Shown here piece by piece: positions 18,229 through 27,424 of a DNA stretch of 64,000 nucleotides. The DNA comes from Bacillus sp. WMMC1349. GTDB lineage: Bacteria > Bacillota > Bacilli > Bacillales > Bacillaceae. The stretch lies in contig NZ_JABJUQ010000007.1 in assembly GCF_013155385.1 (NCBI RefSeq), positions 3,194,501-3,258,500 of the forward strand, in the 5' to 3' direction. How positions within the stretch are numbered: the first letter of the stretch is position 1; every line of letters starts with the position of its first letter. The notes under the pieces were generated by a model. It had not been told where the DNA came from, ran no database searches, and worked only from the letters and a program-made list of their open reading frames with translations. The position numbers and the translations under genes are program-made.

Positions 18229-19332
18229 TTACCGTTCAAAAATGGTTCGGTATGGTAGCACTGCAGAATCAAATGGTATGAGACTAAAACTGTAAAAGAA
18301 ATAACAAATCACGATTAAAACGTATAAAAGCGCATTCGATTTCGGTTCATATATTCGAACAAAATAAGGAACGAGAATCATTTGAAAAAGTCCAAAATAA
18401 ATATTGAACCTTGCAAAAATCACATCCTTTGTCGCTAGCAAACCGAACAAAAAGCCGATGAGACAAAGGTTAACAATATAATCAATCTCAGGCCAGCGCT
18501 GCCGCAACTGATGTCTGGAGAAAAAAGCAAGCAAAAGCGGCAGGAAAAGAACAGCAATTTTAATGATATTCATCCCATTTGTACCTTTCGCCAGCCAATT
18601 TTCATAGTGTCCGTATGAACTGTTCTCCAGAACGACCAGAAAAACCGAGAGGAATTTTTGATACAAAAATGTTCCCCCTAGAAATAAAAAAGTGAGAAAC
18701 CAGAGAACTGGTGACCATGCTTTTCTTCTGACAACGAAATAGATCGGAATCATAATTAAAGCTGACGAATGAAACAGTGAACAAATCAGGACAATGACTG
18801 TGTAACGCAGGAAATTGCCGTTGATAATATAACGAACCGCCCAAAACAGGATAGCTGCCACCATATACTGACGAATTCCATTGAATGATGCATAATAGTG
18901 AAACATCCCAATAAACAAAAACATACTTAATTCAAATGGTCTTCCGTAATCATAAAGCGTCTTGACAATGAAAATATATGTAATACAAGCTACAGAAGCA
19001 AACATGATTTGCGGATCAGCAGTCATTTTGTTTAAGATCCATAAAAACGCAGTAAATCCAGGATCTGTTGTTGCTTTAGCTGAACCGAAACCAAAAATTC
19101 CCCAAATACTCTCGTGTTTACCAGCCAATTCATAAAGCAACATGTACGTATGATAATCTGTACCGACTTTGTATCTGAGTCCGGCAACAATCATCAAGGA
19201 AGCTAGCGGGACAACGGTTAAAAGCGGATTCGGCCGATAGCCTGTTGGCACTGATAAATCTTCTCTTCCATACATTTTTGCAAACCATGACCAAACAAAA
19301 ACGACACCTAAATTCACGATATATATAGTCAT
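18229..19332 (-). CDS. epsG: Exopolysaccharide polymerase-like membrane protein EpsG
   Basis: 367-aa polytopic membrane protein of the EpsG/Wzy family, with around 9-10 hydrophobic spans; predicted to polymerise repeat units outside the membrane. The conserved early segment is [23 protein letters not shown] at 19332 (MTIYIVNLG) is preferred because GAAGGAC is well placed and it gives the B. subtilis length. The start lies 1 nt after the epsF stop, which implies coupling. Confidence 0.9.
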   Translation of the reverse strand: MTIYIVNLGVVFVWSWFAKMYGREDLSVPTGYRPNPLLTVVPLASLMIVAGLRYKVGTDYHTYMLLYELAGKHESIWGIFGFGSAKATTDPGFTAFLWILNKMTADPQIMFASVACITYIFIVKTLYDYGRPFELSMFLFIGMFHYYASFNGIRQYMVAAILFWAVRYIINGNFLRYTVIVLICSLFHSSALIMIPIYFVVRRKAWSPVLWFLTFLFLGGTFLYQKFLSVFLVVLENSSYGHYENWLAKGTNGMNIIKIAVLFLPLLLAFFSRHQLRQRWPEIDYIVNLCLIGFLFGLLATKDVIFARFNIYFGLFQMILVPYFVRIYEPKSNALLYVLIVICYFFYSFSLIPFDSAVLPYRTIFER

Positions 19333-19333
19333 C

Positions 19334-20491
19334 TTATTGTCCTTCTGCACCAGAAATCGAATAAATATTCATAAGTCTTGTTAAGTTGGTCTTGGCATCA
19401 TAGCCTCTATTTGTTAGTGTAGCTTGAATCTTTGACCATGCCGGTCTTTCCTGATCACTAGCATGGTTCATTTCTTCGACCCAGCGTTCTACTCCTGCTT
19501 CAAGACTGATGCGGCTCACTAGCCCAAGACCTAAATCTGTTTCCTGTGTGATTCTGTCTGAGATGACACAAGGGAGACCTGAAGCCTGTGCTTCAACAAG
19601 AACAAGCGGGAGTCCTTCAAACAAAGATGGCATCACAAATACGTCAAAAGCCTGCATGAGAGCAGGTATATCTTCAACAACGCCGAGAAAAATGATTTCG
19701 TTTGTTAATCCAAGATTACGTGCTTTTTCTTCTATCTGTTGACGCAGTGGTCCATCACCCGCAAACACAAGCTGAAAGGATCTACCTGTCTTCTTTAAAC
19801 AAGCGGCGAGTTCAAGCAAAAAAGTGTGATTTTTTTGTTCAAAAAAACGACCAACATGTCCGATAATTAATGAATCTTCTTGAATAGCAAACTTCTTTTT
19901 AATATCTGTCTTTATACAGTCGTTCGCCTCTTTGAACCGTTGAAGGTCAATCCCGTTTTGTAAAAGATGTACTCCGTTTTCATTCATCTTTTTTTTACCG
20001 AATAAAAAACGTCCTGCTTCTTCACCACAAGCACATAGTGTTGTTGAATATGCAAGAATAAGACGGCGAAACACATGGAGCTGTATCGTATCCAAAAAAC
20101 GCGGATTCGGCTTCCATGCTGTGTTGTGGGAATGGCAAATACGAACCGGAACACCCGCAAGTTTGGCAGCCAAAGCTGCAAAACCGGTCTGAAAATCGGT
20201 ATGAGCATGAACAGCTGAAAATGGACCTTTCTCAATGAAAATGTTCTTTAAGTTTTTAATGTAAGCCCTGATCCCTGCTTGACCGATGCTTGGCACAAAA
20301 AATACGCGGCCTCCAAGGGAAATGATTTCCGGGTCATAATCACATGTGTCTTCCCGATGGGATATAAAGTCAAATTGAACATGGCGCCGATCTGTGTGAC
20401 GATACATATTCATAATCATCGTTTCTGCTCCGCCGCGGTTCATTCCACTGACGATGTGAAGTACCCGTTTTGGTCTCCCGCTGTCATTCAT
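19334..20491 (-). CDS. epsF: Glycosyltransferase EpsF
   Basis: GT4-family (GT-B fold) transferase of 385 aa. The N-terminal [20 protein letters not shown] carries the donor-loop GG motif. The C-terminal domain has [22 protein letters not shown] and the acidic E-x7-E region [17 protein letters not shown]. It overlaps epsE by 8 nt (20484-20491) and is followed directly by epsG. Confidence 0.93.
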   Translation of the reverse strand: MNDSGRPKRVLHIVSGMNRGGAETMIMNMYRHTDRRHVQFDFISHREDTCDYDPEIISLGGRVFFVPSIGQAGIRAYIKNLKNIFIEKGPFSAVHAHTDFQTGFAALAAKLAGVPVRICHSHNTAWKPNPRFLDTIQLHVFRRLILAYSTTLCACGEEAGRFLFGKKKMNENGVHLLQNGIDLQRFKEANDCIKTDIKKKFAIQEDSLIIGHVGRFFEQKNHTFLLELAACLKKTGRSFQLVFAGDGPLRQQIEEKARNLGLTNEIIFLGVVEDIPALMQAFDVFVMPSLFEGLPLVLVEAQASGLPCVISDRITQETDLGLGLVSRISLEAGVERWVEEMNHASDQERPAWSKIQATLTNRGYDAKTNLTRLMNIYSISGAEGQ

Positions 20492-21326
20492 GTTTTACGA
20501 CCCCTCCACCTTGATTCATCAATCTCTTTTTATGATATTTGTTCATGATAAAATGAGGCATGAACCCTCTGATAATCGGTTTCATCATATATACGTAGTG
20601 ATAGAGTGGCAATTTTAATCGTCTGCAAGCCTGAAAGACTAGTAAAGCATTATCAATCGAATAGCTGAACTTCCGCCGTTTAAATGCTGATTCATCTTCC
20701 CTTACTTTATATAAAGCTTCTTGGAGGTTATAACCCCTAAAACCAGCTTCAAAAAACCGGAGCCACAAATCGATATCTTCCATTCTCCTTGTCCTCCGGC
20801 ATACACGGTAACCTTCCAGTTTTTGATAAGCTTCCGCTCTCATCATAATCGTCGCATGGCAAAAAGGTGTTCCTTTTGCCATAATGGCTGGACTTGGTGA
20901 AGAAGGCAGCATCCTGACACCTCTGACCCCATTTTCATCAAAGGCAATCATTCCACTTCCGACAACTTGGTAATGGGGCTGTGACTCCAGAAACGCGACT
21001 TGTTTTTCAAAACGTTTGGCTAATGAAAGATCATCACCATCTTGACGCGCAATATATGTTCCATCTGCATACTTGAGACAGTGATTTAATGAAGCAGCAA
21101 GCCGCATGTTTTTTTTATTTCGGATCAGCTTAATTTTGTCCCGATATTGGTAAGCATACCGACTGGCAATTTGATATGTTTGATCTGTTGAAGCATCATC
21201 ACATATGATCAATTCCCAGTTATGATAGGTTTGTTTCAAAATGGATTCAATGCTTTCAGCAAGCGTGTCTTCACAATTGAAGACCCCCATAATGACAGAA
21301 ACCTTTGGTTTTTGTCTGCCTGTCAT
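20484..21326 (-). CDS. epsE: Bifunctional glycosyltransferase/flagellar clutch EpsE
   Basis: GT2 enzyme (280 aa; B. subtilis 278). In B. subtilis it both makes exopolysaccharide and disengages the flagellar rotor by binding FliG, arresting motility as the biofilm forms. KVSVIMGVFNCEDTLAESIE starts the GT-A domain, then ICDDASTDQT. ARQDGDDLS carries the catalytic acidic motif. Clutch activity is inferred from orthology and position; its surface residues cannot be verified here. It overlaps epsD and epsF by a few bases. Confidence 0.93.
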   Translation of the reverse strand: MTGRQKPKVSVIMGVFNCEDTLAESIESILKQTYHNWELIICDDASTDQTYQIASRYAYQYRDKIKLIRNKKNMRLAASLNHCLKYADGTYIARQDGDDLSLAKRFEKQVAFLESQPHYQVVGSGMIAFDENGVRGVRMLPSSPSPAIMAKGTPFCHATIMMRAEAYQKLEGYRVCRRTRRMEDIDLWLRFFEAGFRGYNLQEALYKVREDESAFKRRKFSYSIDNALLVFQACRRLKLPLYHYVYMMKPIIRGFMPHFIMNKYHKKRLMNQGGGVVKHE

Positions 21327-22480
21327 CCTTCCAGCCTCCTTTTTGCAGTTGCTTCTTCATTCATGAAAGATGTGTAGATATGGGCCATCTCTTTTACTGT
21401 ACATGACTCAGAAAAGATTGCCGCTATGCTTCGTCCCGCTTCGCCCATTTGTTTCCGCAATTGAAGAGAATGATAGAGACTCAAAAGCCGCTCGCTAAAA
21501 AGTTTAGTATCTCCCTGTGGAATAAGAAAACCATTTACTCCATCTTCAATCACTTCGCGATGACCACGGTTGTCTGTTGCTACAGCCGGTTTACCAGCTG
21601 ACATACCTTCCAGCAGATTCATCCCCAGACCTTCCCTAATACTTGAAGCAACAGATACATCAGCAAGTTTGATCCATTCATGAATCTCTTTTTGAAATCC
21701 TGCAAACAGGACATGTGAAGCGATTCCTTTTTGTTCTGTCAAGCGGCGGTAGTCTTCTTCCATCAGCCCTTTTCCAGCCAAGACAAGCTTTATATTTGGC
21801 ATATCTTTGTGCAACCGTGCAACTGTTTCAATTAAAAGCACTTGGTTTTTGTTGGTATTCAGTTCTGCTGGATAGATGAGAATGAAATCCTTGTCTTTAA
21901 GGTTATATTTCTTTCTAAGCCGGGCTTTTTCTTCTTCATCAACTGGCTGAAACTGCTTGGTATCCACTCCAATACCATGTATTTTTTCGGTTCGCATCTT
22001 TTTTCGCAAAACTTTACCAAGCTGATAATCTTCTTCATTAATTGTAATCAGACAGTCAGTTAAAAAAGACAGCACTTTTTCAATCGGGTAGTATAACAGC
22101 CAATTTTTCACTGGTGCACCTTGGCAAAAATGAAAACCATGAGCGGTATACATCACTTTTGTCCCTCGTCTTCTTTGTTTACGGGCAGCAAGACGAGCCA
22201 AAACCCCGCCCATTGGTGTATGGCAATGGATGATGTCGTAATGATTTTCATTGATAATACGCAACAGATCGCGATATGCCGTTATATTGTTAGGATGAAA
22301 AGGAGAGCGTTCTATTGCAATATCAAATTTTCGATCGACAAAAGGAAGAGGCATATTGCCTTGAGCTGCCACATGAACATTCCAGCCCTGATCTTTAAAC
22401 CATTTTAAATATGGTAGATGAAACGCTTTAAAATGATAGTCTACTGTTGCGCAAAACAAAACTGTTTTTGTCATGCTCAT
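21323..22480 (-). CDS. epsD: Glycosyltransferase EpsD
   Basis: GT4-family retaining glycosyltransferase (385 aa), predicted to extend the lipid-linked precursor after EpsL. N-terminal features are VLFCATVDYHFKAFHLPYLK and HCHTPMGGVLARLAA. The C-terminal signature is REGLGMNLLEGMSAGKPAVA, with the E-x7-E motif. It lies 4 nt after epsC and overlaps epsE by 4 nt. Confidence 0.93.
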   Translation of the reverse strand: MSMTKTVLFCATVDYHFKAFHLPYLKWFKDQGWNVHVAAQGNMPLPFVDRKFDIAIERSPFHPNNITAYRDLLRIINENHYDIIHCHTPMGGVLARLAARKQRRRGTKVMYTAHGFHFCQGAPVKNWLLYYPIEKVLSFLTDCLITINEEDYQLGKVLRKKMRTEKIHGIGVDTKQFQPVDEEEKARLRKKYNLKDKDFILIYPAELNTNKNQVLLIETVARLHKDMPNIKLVLAGKGLMEEDYRRLTEQKGIASHVLFAGFQKEIHEWIKLADVSVASSIREGLGMNLLEGMSAGKPAVATDNRGHREVIEDGVNGFLIPQGDTKLFSERLLSLYHSLQLRKQMGEAGRSIAAIFSESCTVKEMAHIYTSFMNEEATAKRRLEG

Positions 22481-22484
22481 CCCC

Positions 22485-24302
22485 CTAGTGCGCTGTCACC
22501 AATTTTTTCTCTTGATGTCCGATTGTCCTGAATAAACGCTCTCTTAATTCGTGTTCTGGAAATTCCATAAATTCTTCCATGAATGTCTTTAAAGTCGTCC
22601 ATTCAGTGTCTATCGCCTTACCAATATGGATTTTTGGAAAAACTTGTTCTGCGAGAATTTCATTTTGATTTAGCAGTTCTTCATACATTTTTTCACCAGG
22701 TCGAATACCCGTAAATTCTATTTTGATTTGATCTACCGTATAACCTGACAACTGAATAAGATTTTTGGCAAGATCAACGATTTTAACTGGCTCTCCCATA
22801 TCAAGCACAAAAATCTGTCTCCCTTTTGCAAGCGCCCCTGCTTGAATAACCAGTCTAGAAGCTTCCGGAATGGTCATAAAATAGCGGGTCATATCTTGAT
22901 GTGTGACTGTTACTGGACCACCTTTTGCGATTTGCTTTTTAAAAATTGGAATAACGCTCCCCCTGCTACCGAGAACATTTCCAAATCGAACAGCGACAAA
23001 CTTGGTATTGCTTGTTTTACCAAGATTCATAATCAGCATTTCGGCAAATCGTTTTGTCGCTCCCATAATATTGGCTGGATTAACCGCTTTATCTGATGAA
23101 ATAAGCACAAATGTTTCCACTCCGTTTTCATCAGCAGCTTCCGCGACATTTCTAGTACCGACAATATTATTTTTGATGGCTTCCCGCGGACATTTTTCCA
23201 TTAATGGAACATGCTTATGTGCAGCTGCATGATAAATGACATTCGGTCTATAACGTTCCATTAGTAAAAACATTTTCTTTCTATCTTGAATGTCCGCAAT
23301 TTCTGGATAATAGTTTATATTTTTCCCAAACTTATCTTTCAGTTCAAGTAAAATGGAGTGAATGCTGTTTTCGCCGTGACCTACGAGAATAATAGATTTG
23401 GGTTTAAATTTGCTAATTTGCCGACAGATTTCCGAACCAATTGAACCACCGGCACCTGTAACAAGAACAACACGGTCTTTAACAGTATTCGAAATTTCGC
23501 TCGTATCAAGCTGTACGGGCTCTCTTCCAAGAAGATCCTCTGCTTTGACATCGCGGAGCTGACCAACTGACTGTCTGCCAAGCAAAATCTCATCAATTTT
23601 TGGCATAATTTGCGTTTTTATACCCGTTTCCGCACAAGCTTTGTACATCTCTTGAAGTTGAGCAACGCTCAAGGATGGAATAGCAATAATGATCATATCG
23701 ATATTCAATTGTTTGACGACTTGAGTAATCTTCTCCTTCCCGCCAAAAACGGGAACCCCCATGATTTCAAGCCGATGTTTCGTTTTGTCATCATCAATAA
23801 AGGCAACTGGTTCAATATCCAATTCGTGTTTCTGTAATAACTGCTTAACAATTAAACTACCGGCTGCTCCTGCCCCAATGATCAGTGCTCTAGTCGCTTC
23901 CTTGTTTCTTTTGTTCACGTGTTCCCTGATGATTCTCCACATCATCCGTGACCCGCCAATCAACATAAGTTGGAAAAGCCAGCTTACACATAAAAGGCGG
24001 ACCGGCACGTTTTGAAAGATACATAGCTCAATAATAACTGTTACGAGATGTGATAAAGTGATCGATTTTAATAAAACGAATAATTCCCCAACACTCGCAT
24101 ATTCCCACACTTTTTTGTAAAGGTGAAACAAATGGGCAAATACATGCTGTCCAAACAATAAAATAAATGAGGTTACCAGTATCATTTCAGAAGGGTATAA
24201 TGCGTATGATGGCAAGATTAACTGGTAGCCAATAAAAATAGACAGCAAAATCAAGTATGAATCGAGTGCGGTTATCATGGATAGTCTTCTTCGATATGTC
24301 AT
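22485..24302 (-). CDS. epsC: UDP-sugar 4,6-dehydratase EpsC
   Basis: Membrane-anchored nucleoside-diphosphate-sugar 4,6-dehydratase of the CapD/PglF type (605 aa; B. subtilis 598). It starts bacillosamine synthesis with EpsN and EpsM. Four or five hydrophobic N-terminal spans (residues ~10-125) are followed by a CoA-binding-like Rossmann region (LIIGAGAAGSLIVKQLL). The extended-SDR catalytic domain follows, with VLVTGAGGSIGSEICRQI, HAAAHKHVPLM and SSDKAVNPANIMGATKRFAE. It is separated from epsB by a 250-nt leader carrying the EAR RNA. Confidence 0.95.
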   Translation of the reverse strand: MTYRRRLSMITALDSYLILLSIFIGYQLILPSYALYPSEMILVTSFILLFGQHVFAHLFHLYKKVWEYASVGELFVLLKSITLSHLVTVIIELCIFQNVPVRLLCVSWLFQLMLIGGSRMMWRIIREHVNKRNKEATRALIIGAGAAGSLIVKQLLQKHELDIEPVAFIDDDKTKHRLEIMGVPVFGGKEKITQVVKQLNIDMIIIAIPSLSVAQLQEMYKACAETGIKTQIMPKIDEILLGRQSVGQLRDVKAEDLLGREPVQLDTSEISNTVKDRVVLVTGAGGSIGSEICRQISKFKPKSIILVGHGENSIHSILLELKDKFGKNINYYPEIADIQDRKKMFLLMERYRPNVIYHAAAHKHVPLMEKCPREAIKNNIVGTRNVAEAADENGVETFVLISSDKAVNPANIMGATKRFAEMLIMNLGKTSNTKFVAVRFGNVLGSRGSVIPIFKKQIAKGGPVTVTHQDMTRYFMTIPEASRLVIQAGALAKGRQIFVLDMGEPVKIVDLAKNLIQLSGYTVDQIKIEFTGIRPGEKMYEELLNQNEILAEQVFPKIHIGKAIDTEWTTLKTFMEEFMEFPEHELRERLFRTIGHQEKKLVTAH

Positions 24303-24318
24303 TGTTCTAACCTCCTAT

Positions 24319-24372
24319 GTATCTTTCTAGCTAATAGGATTTTTCCGGCAAAATCCCATAAGCTAAAAAGAT
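24319..24372 (-). promoter_or_regulatory. Large hairpin at the end of the epsB-epsC leader
   Basis: A nested inverted repeat: outer arms TATCTTT..AGCT and AGCT..AAAAGATA, inner arms GGATTTT and AAAATCC around CCGGC. It lies immediately before the epsC ribosome-binding site, downstream of the EAR element. It has no clear T-run, so its role (terminator or processing site) is open. Confidence 0.45.
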
Positions 24373-24530
24373 ACGACCATTGAGTACCCGATGTTAGAAA
24401 ACACATGGATAAAGAGGGCATCTAACCCTTCCTCACACTCCACCAACGACGACTTTGCATCTAAGGCTGTCAAACAAAACTACCCACAGTAGAGCCGAGT
24501 GCCTCTATTGATAAAGGTAAAGAGACATCA
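24373..24530 (-). ncRNA. EAR (eps-associated RNA) antitermination element
   Basis: Known biology: the EAR element lies between epsB and epsC in B. subtilis and relatives and allows RNA polymerase to read through terminators in the long eps operon. The 250-nt epsB-epsC gap here contains, on the minus strand, structured GC-rich blocks (GGCTCTACTGTGGGTAG, GACAGCCTTAGATGC, GAAGGGTTAGATGCCCTC) that fit the element's expected size and place. Boundaries are approximate; I could not run a covariance model. Confidence 0.8.
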
Positions 24531-24553
24531 CCATTTGTGCTTGTCCAGTTGCA

Positions 24554-25252
24554 CTATTTATAGCTATTATATTGGCGAGCTTTCTTCACTTTCCGTCCAT
24601 TTAATACAGCTCCCAACAGCTCGCTTTTAGATGAACTTAAAATCTCTCTTGATTTGAGCGCATTGTCCAACTTTGTCTTTCCGCTTAAGATGACAAGAAT
24701 ACTTCCATCAACATAATTTGCCAAAATTTGCGTATCCGCAACTGGCAAAAGTGGTGGAGAATCTAAAAGCACAAGATCATATTGTTCGTTCGCCTCTTTT
24801 AAAAGTTCTTCCATTGCATGTGAAGAAAGAAGCTCTGCTGGGTTTGGCGGGATTGGGCCGCTTGTTAAAACATCGAGATTTTCCGCCTCACTATGCTGTA
24901 CAACATGGTCTAAACAAGATTTCCCCATCAAGATATTTGTTACACCAAATCGATTATCAAGATGAAAAATTTTATGTGTTGCAGGTTTTCTTAAATCAGC
25001 ATCGATAAGCAAAACCTTTTTCTCCTGTTGTGAGAAAACAACTGCCAAATTCGCAGCAGAAAACGATTTTCCTTCCCCTGGTAGACCTGAAGTAATGAGC
25101 AATGATCTGAAAGGCTTTTCAAAAGAAGAGAATTCAATGTTTGTCCGAATCGTCCGATATTGCTCAACAATTGGTGAATGAGGCTGATGTAAAGCGACAA
25201 GTGCTGAATCATATTCTCGAGAACGCTTTTTTCTATGACCCAAAAGGCTCAC
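24554..25252 (-). CDS. epsB: Bacterial tyrosine kinase EpsB
   Basis: Cytoplasmic BY-kinase half (232 aa; B. subtilis 227) that controls exopolysaccharide synthesis together with its membrane activator EpsA. Walker A is SGLPGEGKSFSAANLA (~52-67), Walker A' is VLLIDADLRKP, and Walker B is LVLLDSPP. The C-terminal tyrosine cluster, the expected autophosphorylation site, is QYNSYK (Tyr228 and Tyr231). The gene overlaps epsA by 20 nt. Confidence 0.95.
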   Translation of the reverse strand: MSLLGHRKKRSREYDSALVALHQPHSPIVEQYRTIRTNIEFSSFEKPFRSLLITSGLPGEGKSFSAANLAVVFSQQEKKVLLIDADLRKPATHKIFHLDNRFGVTNILMGKSCLDHVVQHSEAENLDVLTSGPIPPNPAELLSSHAMEELLKEANEQYDLVLLDSPPLLPVADTQILANYVDGSILVILSGKTKLDNALKSREILSSSKSELLGAVLNGRKVKKARQYNSYK

Positions 25253-25985
25253 TCCTTCCCGATTTCATACGCATGTTCGAATTGTGATCATCGCCGAAAC
25301 CGCTGTTATTATTTTTCAATTGTTCTATACTGCCTAAGTAAATGAAGCCGGCTTCCTTCTCAACTTGTGAAGGCCTTGCCACCGTATCATCGATAAAGTC
25401 AAGGAAAAATGCTAAGGCTATACCAGTCATCAATGCAGCTCCAAATGACAGTAATAAATTCAATTTATAGTTTGGTTTAATCGGAGTTGGTGCTTCAACA
25501 ACATTTGCTTTTGAAAGAACGGTAATCCGATCGGTTTTCATAATTTGTTTAATCTCTTTTTTTAGGACAGCTGTTAGCGTGTTCGCAATTTCAGCCGCTT
25601 TTTTCTGGTTTTCATCCTGAACCGAGATATTAATAATCTCTGACTCACTTTCAGTGCTTGTCATAATTTTCCCGCTCAAACTGCCAATTGATTCTTTTAA
25701 ATCAAGTTCATCCCTTACCCGTTCCAAGATGACAGGGTTTTTCATAAGCGCTTGGAACGTTCTCGTATACTGGAGGTTAATTTGAATATCACTAAATGTG
25801 GCATTCCCCTTTTTCTCGCCCACTTGGTGTACTAAAATTTGGGTTGAAGCCTGATAGATTGGTGTCAGCATAAAGAACTGAATGATTCCGCTAATCAATG
25901 TTACACCTATCGTCAAAACAAGAATAAGAACGGTTCTTTTTCTTAATATTGCAACCAATTCTCTAAAGTTGAAATTTTCTTTCAT
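25233..25985 (-). CDS. epsA: EpsA, Wzz-type activator of the EpsB kinase
   Basis: Polysaccharide co-polymerase/tyrosine kinase modulator (250 aa; B. subtilis 234). The N-terminal Wzz domain begins FRELVAILRKRTVLILVLTI (first span ~16-36). A second span at ~175-195 is preceded by the proline-rich APTPIKPNYKLN. The cytosolic C-terminal tail activates EpsB. It is the first gene of the operon, preceded by SinR-type sites and divergent from slrR. Confidence 0.94.
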   Translation of the reverse strand: MKENFNFRELVAILRKRTVLILVLTIGVTLISGIIQFFMLTPIYQASTQILVHQVGEKKGNATFSDIQINLQYTRTFQALMKNPVILERVRDELDLKESIGSLSGKIMTSTESESEIINISVQDENQKKAAEIANTLTAVLKKEIKQIMKTDRITVLSKANVVEAPTPIKPNYKLNLLLSFGAALMTGIALAFFLDFIDDTVARPSQVEKEAGFIYLGSIEQLKNNNSGFGDDHNSNMRMKSGRSEPFGS

Positions 25986-26073
25986 GACTGCCTCCTCAGG
26001 AAAATGCCGCTTGTTAATGATTGGATTATAAAAGAATTTTGTCGGCTTGAAAAATGCTGAAATATGCTATATG

Positions 26074-26151
26074 GTTCTCTTTAACGAACAAAATCGTTCG
26101 TTTCCTTTCATTTTCTGTTCCTATCTTACATTTTTGAATTTTATAAAGAAC
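26074..26151. promoter_or_regulatory. SinR/SlrR operator cluster between epsA and slrR
   Basis: Established knowledge: SinR binds GTTCTYT and represses epsA and slrR. Here GTTCTCT lies at 26074-26080, and a GTTCTTT-type box on the minus strand at 26145-26151 (AAAGAAC). Near-matches are CGTTCGT at 26095-26101 and TGTTCCT at 26116-26122. ACGAACAAAATCGTTCGT forms an inverted repeat. The cluster lies about 70-170 bp upstream of both genes. Confidence 0.75.
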
Positions 26152-26162
26152 GATATATTTCT

Positions 26163-26212
26163 TATAATGAACAAGAAAGCGTTTAAATTCGACTAGCAGG
26201 GGGAAGGGGAGG
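26163..26212 (+). promoter_or_regulatory. slrR -10 box and ribosome-binding site
   Basis: TATAAT at 26163-26168 is a consensus -10 box, directly downstream of the SinR-type box at 26145-26151. GGGAAGGGGAGG at 26201-26212 precedes the ATG at 26219. Confidence 0.55.
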
Positions 26213-26218
26213 ATAAGC

Positions 26219-26677
26219 ATGATCGGCAAAGTGATTCGAATGTACCGAAAAAGAAACGGATACTCCATAAACCAGCTTGCTGATATAGCAGGCGTCTCAA
26301 AATCTTATCTAAGTAAAATTGAACGTGGGGTCCACAAAAACCCTTCTATCGAGTTTCTCAAAAAAATTTCTCGAGCGCTTAAAATAGATTTAAAAGAACT
26401 GTTTGATACTGAGGTGATTCTTTATAAGCGGTCTGAACATGAAGATGAATGGAGAACCCATCTATTGCAGGCCGTTCAAGCCGGAATGAATCAGGAAGAA
26501 CTTTTCCAATTTACACATCGACTTAAACAAAAAAGAAAAGAACGGATTCTTTATCGGAGCAGAGAACTAACCCAAGCAAATATTGGCGAGTGGAGATCAT
26601 TGATGAACGAAGCAAAAGAACTAGGACTATCTATTCAAGAAGTAAAAGATTTTCTACATAAGACAAAAAACACATAA
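26219..26677 (+). CDS. slrR: SlrR, regulator of biofilm formation and motility
   Basis: DNA-binding SinR paralogue (152 aa, the same length as in B. subtilis). It forms a heteromer with SinR, titrating it from eps/tapA and redirecting it to motility and autolysin genes. The N-terminal Xre-type helix-turn-helix (residues 4-60) includes INQLADIAGVSKSYLSKIER. The C-terminal SinI/SinR-like oligomerisation helix-hairpin is IGEWRSLMNEAKELGLSIQE. It is divergent from epsA with a shared SinR-box region. Confidence 0.95.
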   Translation: MIGKVIRMYRKRNGYSINQLADIAGVSKSYLSKIERGVHKNPSIEFLKKISRALKIDLKELFDTEVILYKRSEHEDEWRTHLLQAVQAGMNQEELFQFTHRLKQKRKERILYRSRELTQANIGEWRSLMNEAKELGLSIQEVKDFLHKTKNT

Positions 26678-26691
26678 AAACGATTAATTCC

Positions 26692-26727
26692 AGTCTTTAA
26701 CGCAACTGCGGATAAAGACTTTTTATT
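26692..26727 (+). terminator. slrR terminator
   Basis: Stem AGTCTTTA/TAAAGACT with a 13-nt loop is followed by TTTTATTTC. Confidence 0.75.
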
Positions 26728-26856
26728 TCTGGGTATATATAATTGAAGAAACTCGACAAAAACTCTCCGCCTCTCACCTTTTAATACAAGCTTTTTTATT
26801 GATTCAATCACAATGTATCATTTAAAATTGGAGAAAATGGAAAGCAGGTGATTCAA

Positions 26857-27384
26857 GTGAAAATATTGGTATCCGCCTTTCACCCTCATATGGAACAGTC
26901 CGTTGTCAACAAATATTTTGCAGAGAAGTTGAAAGACAAACCTGATATCACATTTCGTGACATGTATAAAAAGTACCCGGACGAGATTATTGATGTAGAA
27001 AAAGAACAACAGCTTTGTGAAGAACATGACAGACTTGTCTTTCAATTCCCTCTTTACTGGTACAGTTCACCACCACTCTTAAAAAAATGGTTTGATCATG
27101 TTCTCCTTTACGATTGGGCATACGGAACAAACGGAACAGCACTTCGCGGCAAAGATTTTATGGTTGCTATTTCTACAGGTGGTCCTGCAGAAGTCTATCA
27201 AGCCGGTGGGTCCAATCATTTTCCCATCAGTGAACTGTTAAAACCCTTTCAGGCTACAAGCAACTTTATTGGAACGAATTACCGACCGCCATTTGTTTTT
27301 TACAATACAAATGCAGCCGGAGAAGAGCAATTAGCTCAAGGTGCAGAACAGTACAAACAACATATTTTCAAAACAGATTTTTGA
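26857..27384 (+). CDS. NAD(P)H quinone oxidoreductase (flavodoxin-like fold)
   Basis: 175-aa predicted FMN- or FAD-dependent NAD(P)H dehydrogenase of the KefF/MdaB/YrkL-YwrO group. It reduces quinones or other electrophiles by two electrons in the cytosol. Characteristic blocks are DRLVFQFPLYWYSSPPLLKK and FDHVLLYDWAYG in the first half, and VAISTGGPAEVYQ in the second. GTG at 26857 (MKILVSAFHP) is preferred because AAAGCAGGTGA is well spaced for it; the GTG at 26848 overlaps that site. It lies between slrR and the arc operon as a single gene. Confidence 0.85.
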   Translation: MKILVSAFHPHMEQSVVNKYFAEKLKDKPDITFRDMYKKYPDEIIDVEKEQQLCEEHDRLVFQFPLYWYSSPPLLKKWFDHVLLYDWAYGTNGTALRGKDFMVAISTGGPAEVYQAGGSNHFPISELLKPFQATSNFIGTNYRPPFVFYNTNAAGEEQLAQGAEQYKQHIFKTDF

Positions 27385-27416
27385 AAAAAAATCCGGGTCT
27401 TTTTTACGACCCGGTC
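27385..27416 (-). terminator. arc operon terminator
   Basis: On the minus strand CCGGGTC/GACCCGG closes an 8-nt loop and is followed by ATTTTTTTT. It lies just past the arcC stop and the convergent oxidoreductase gene. Confidence 0.85.
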
Positions 27417-27424
27417 CATTCGTC

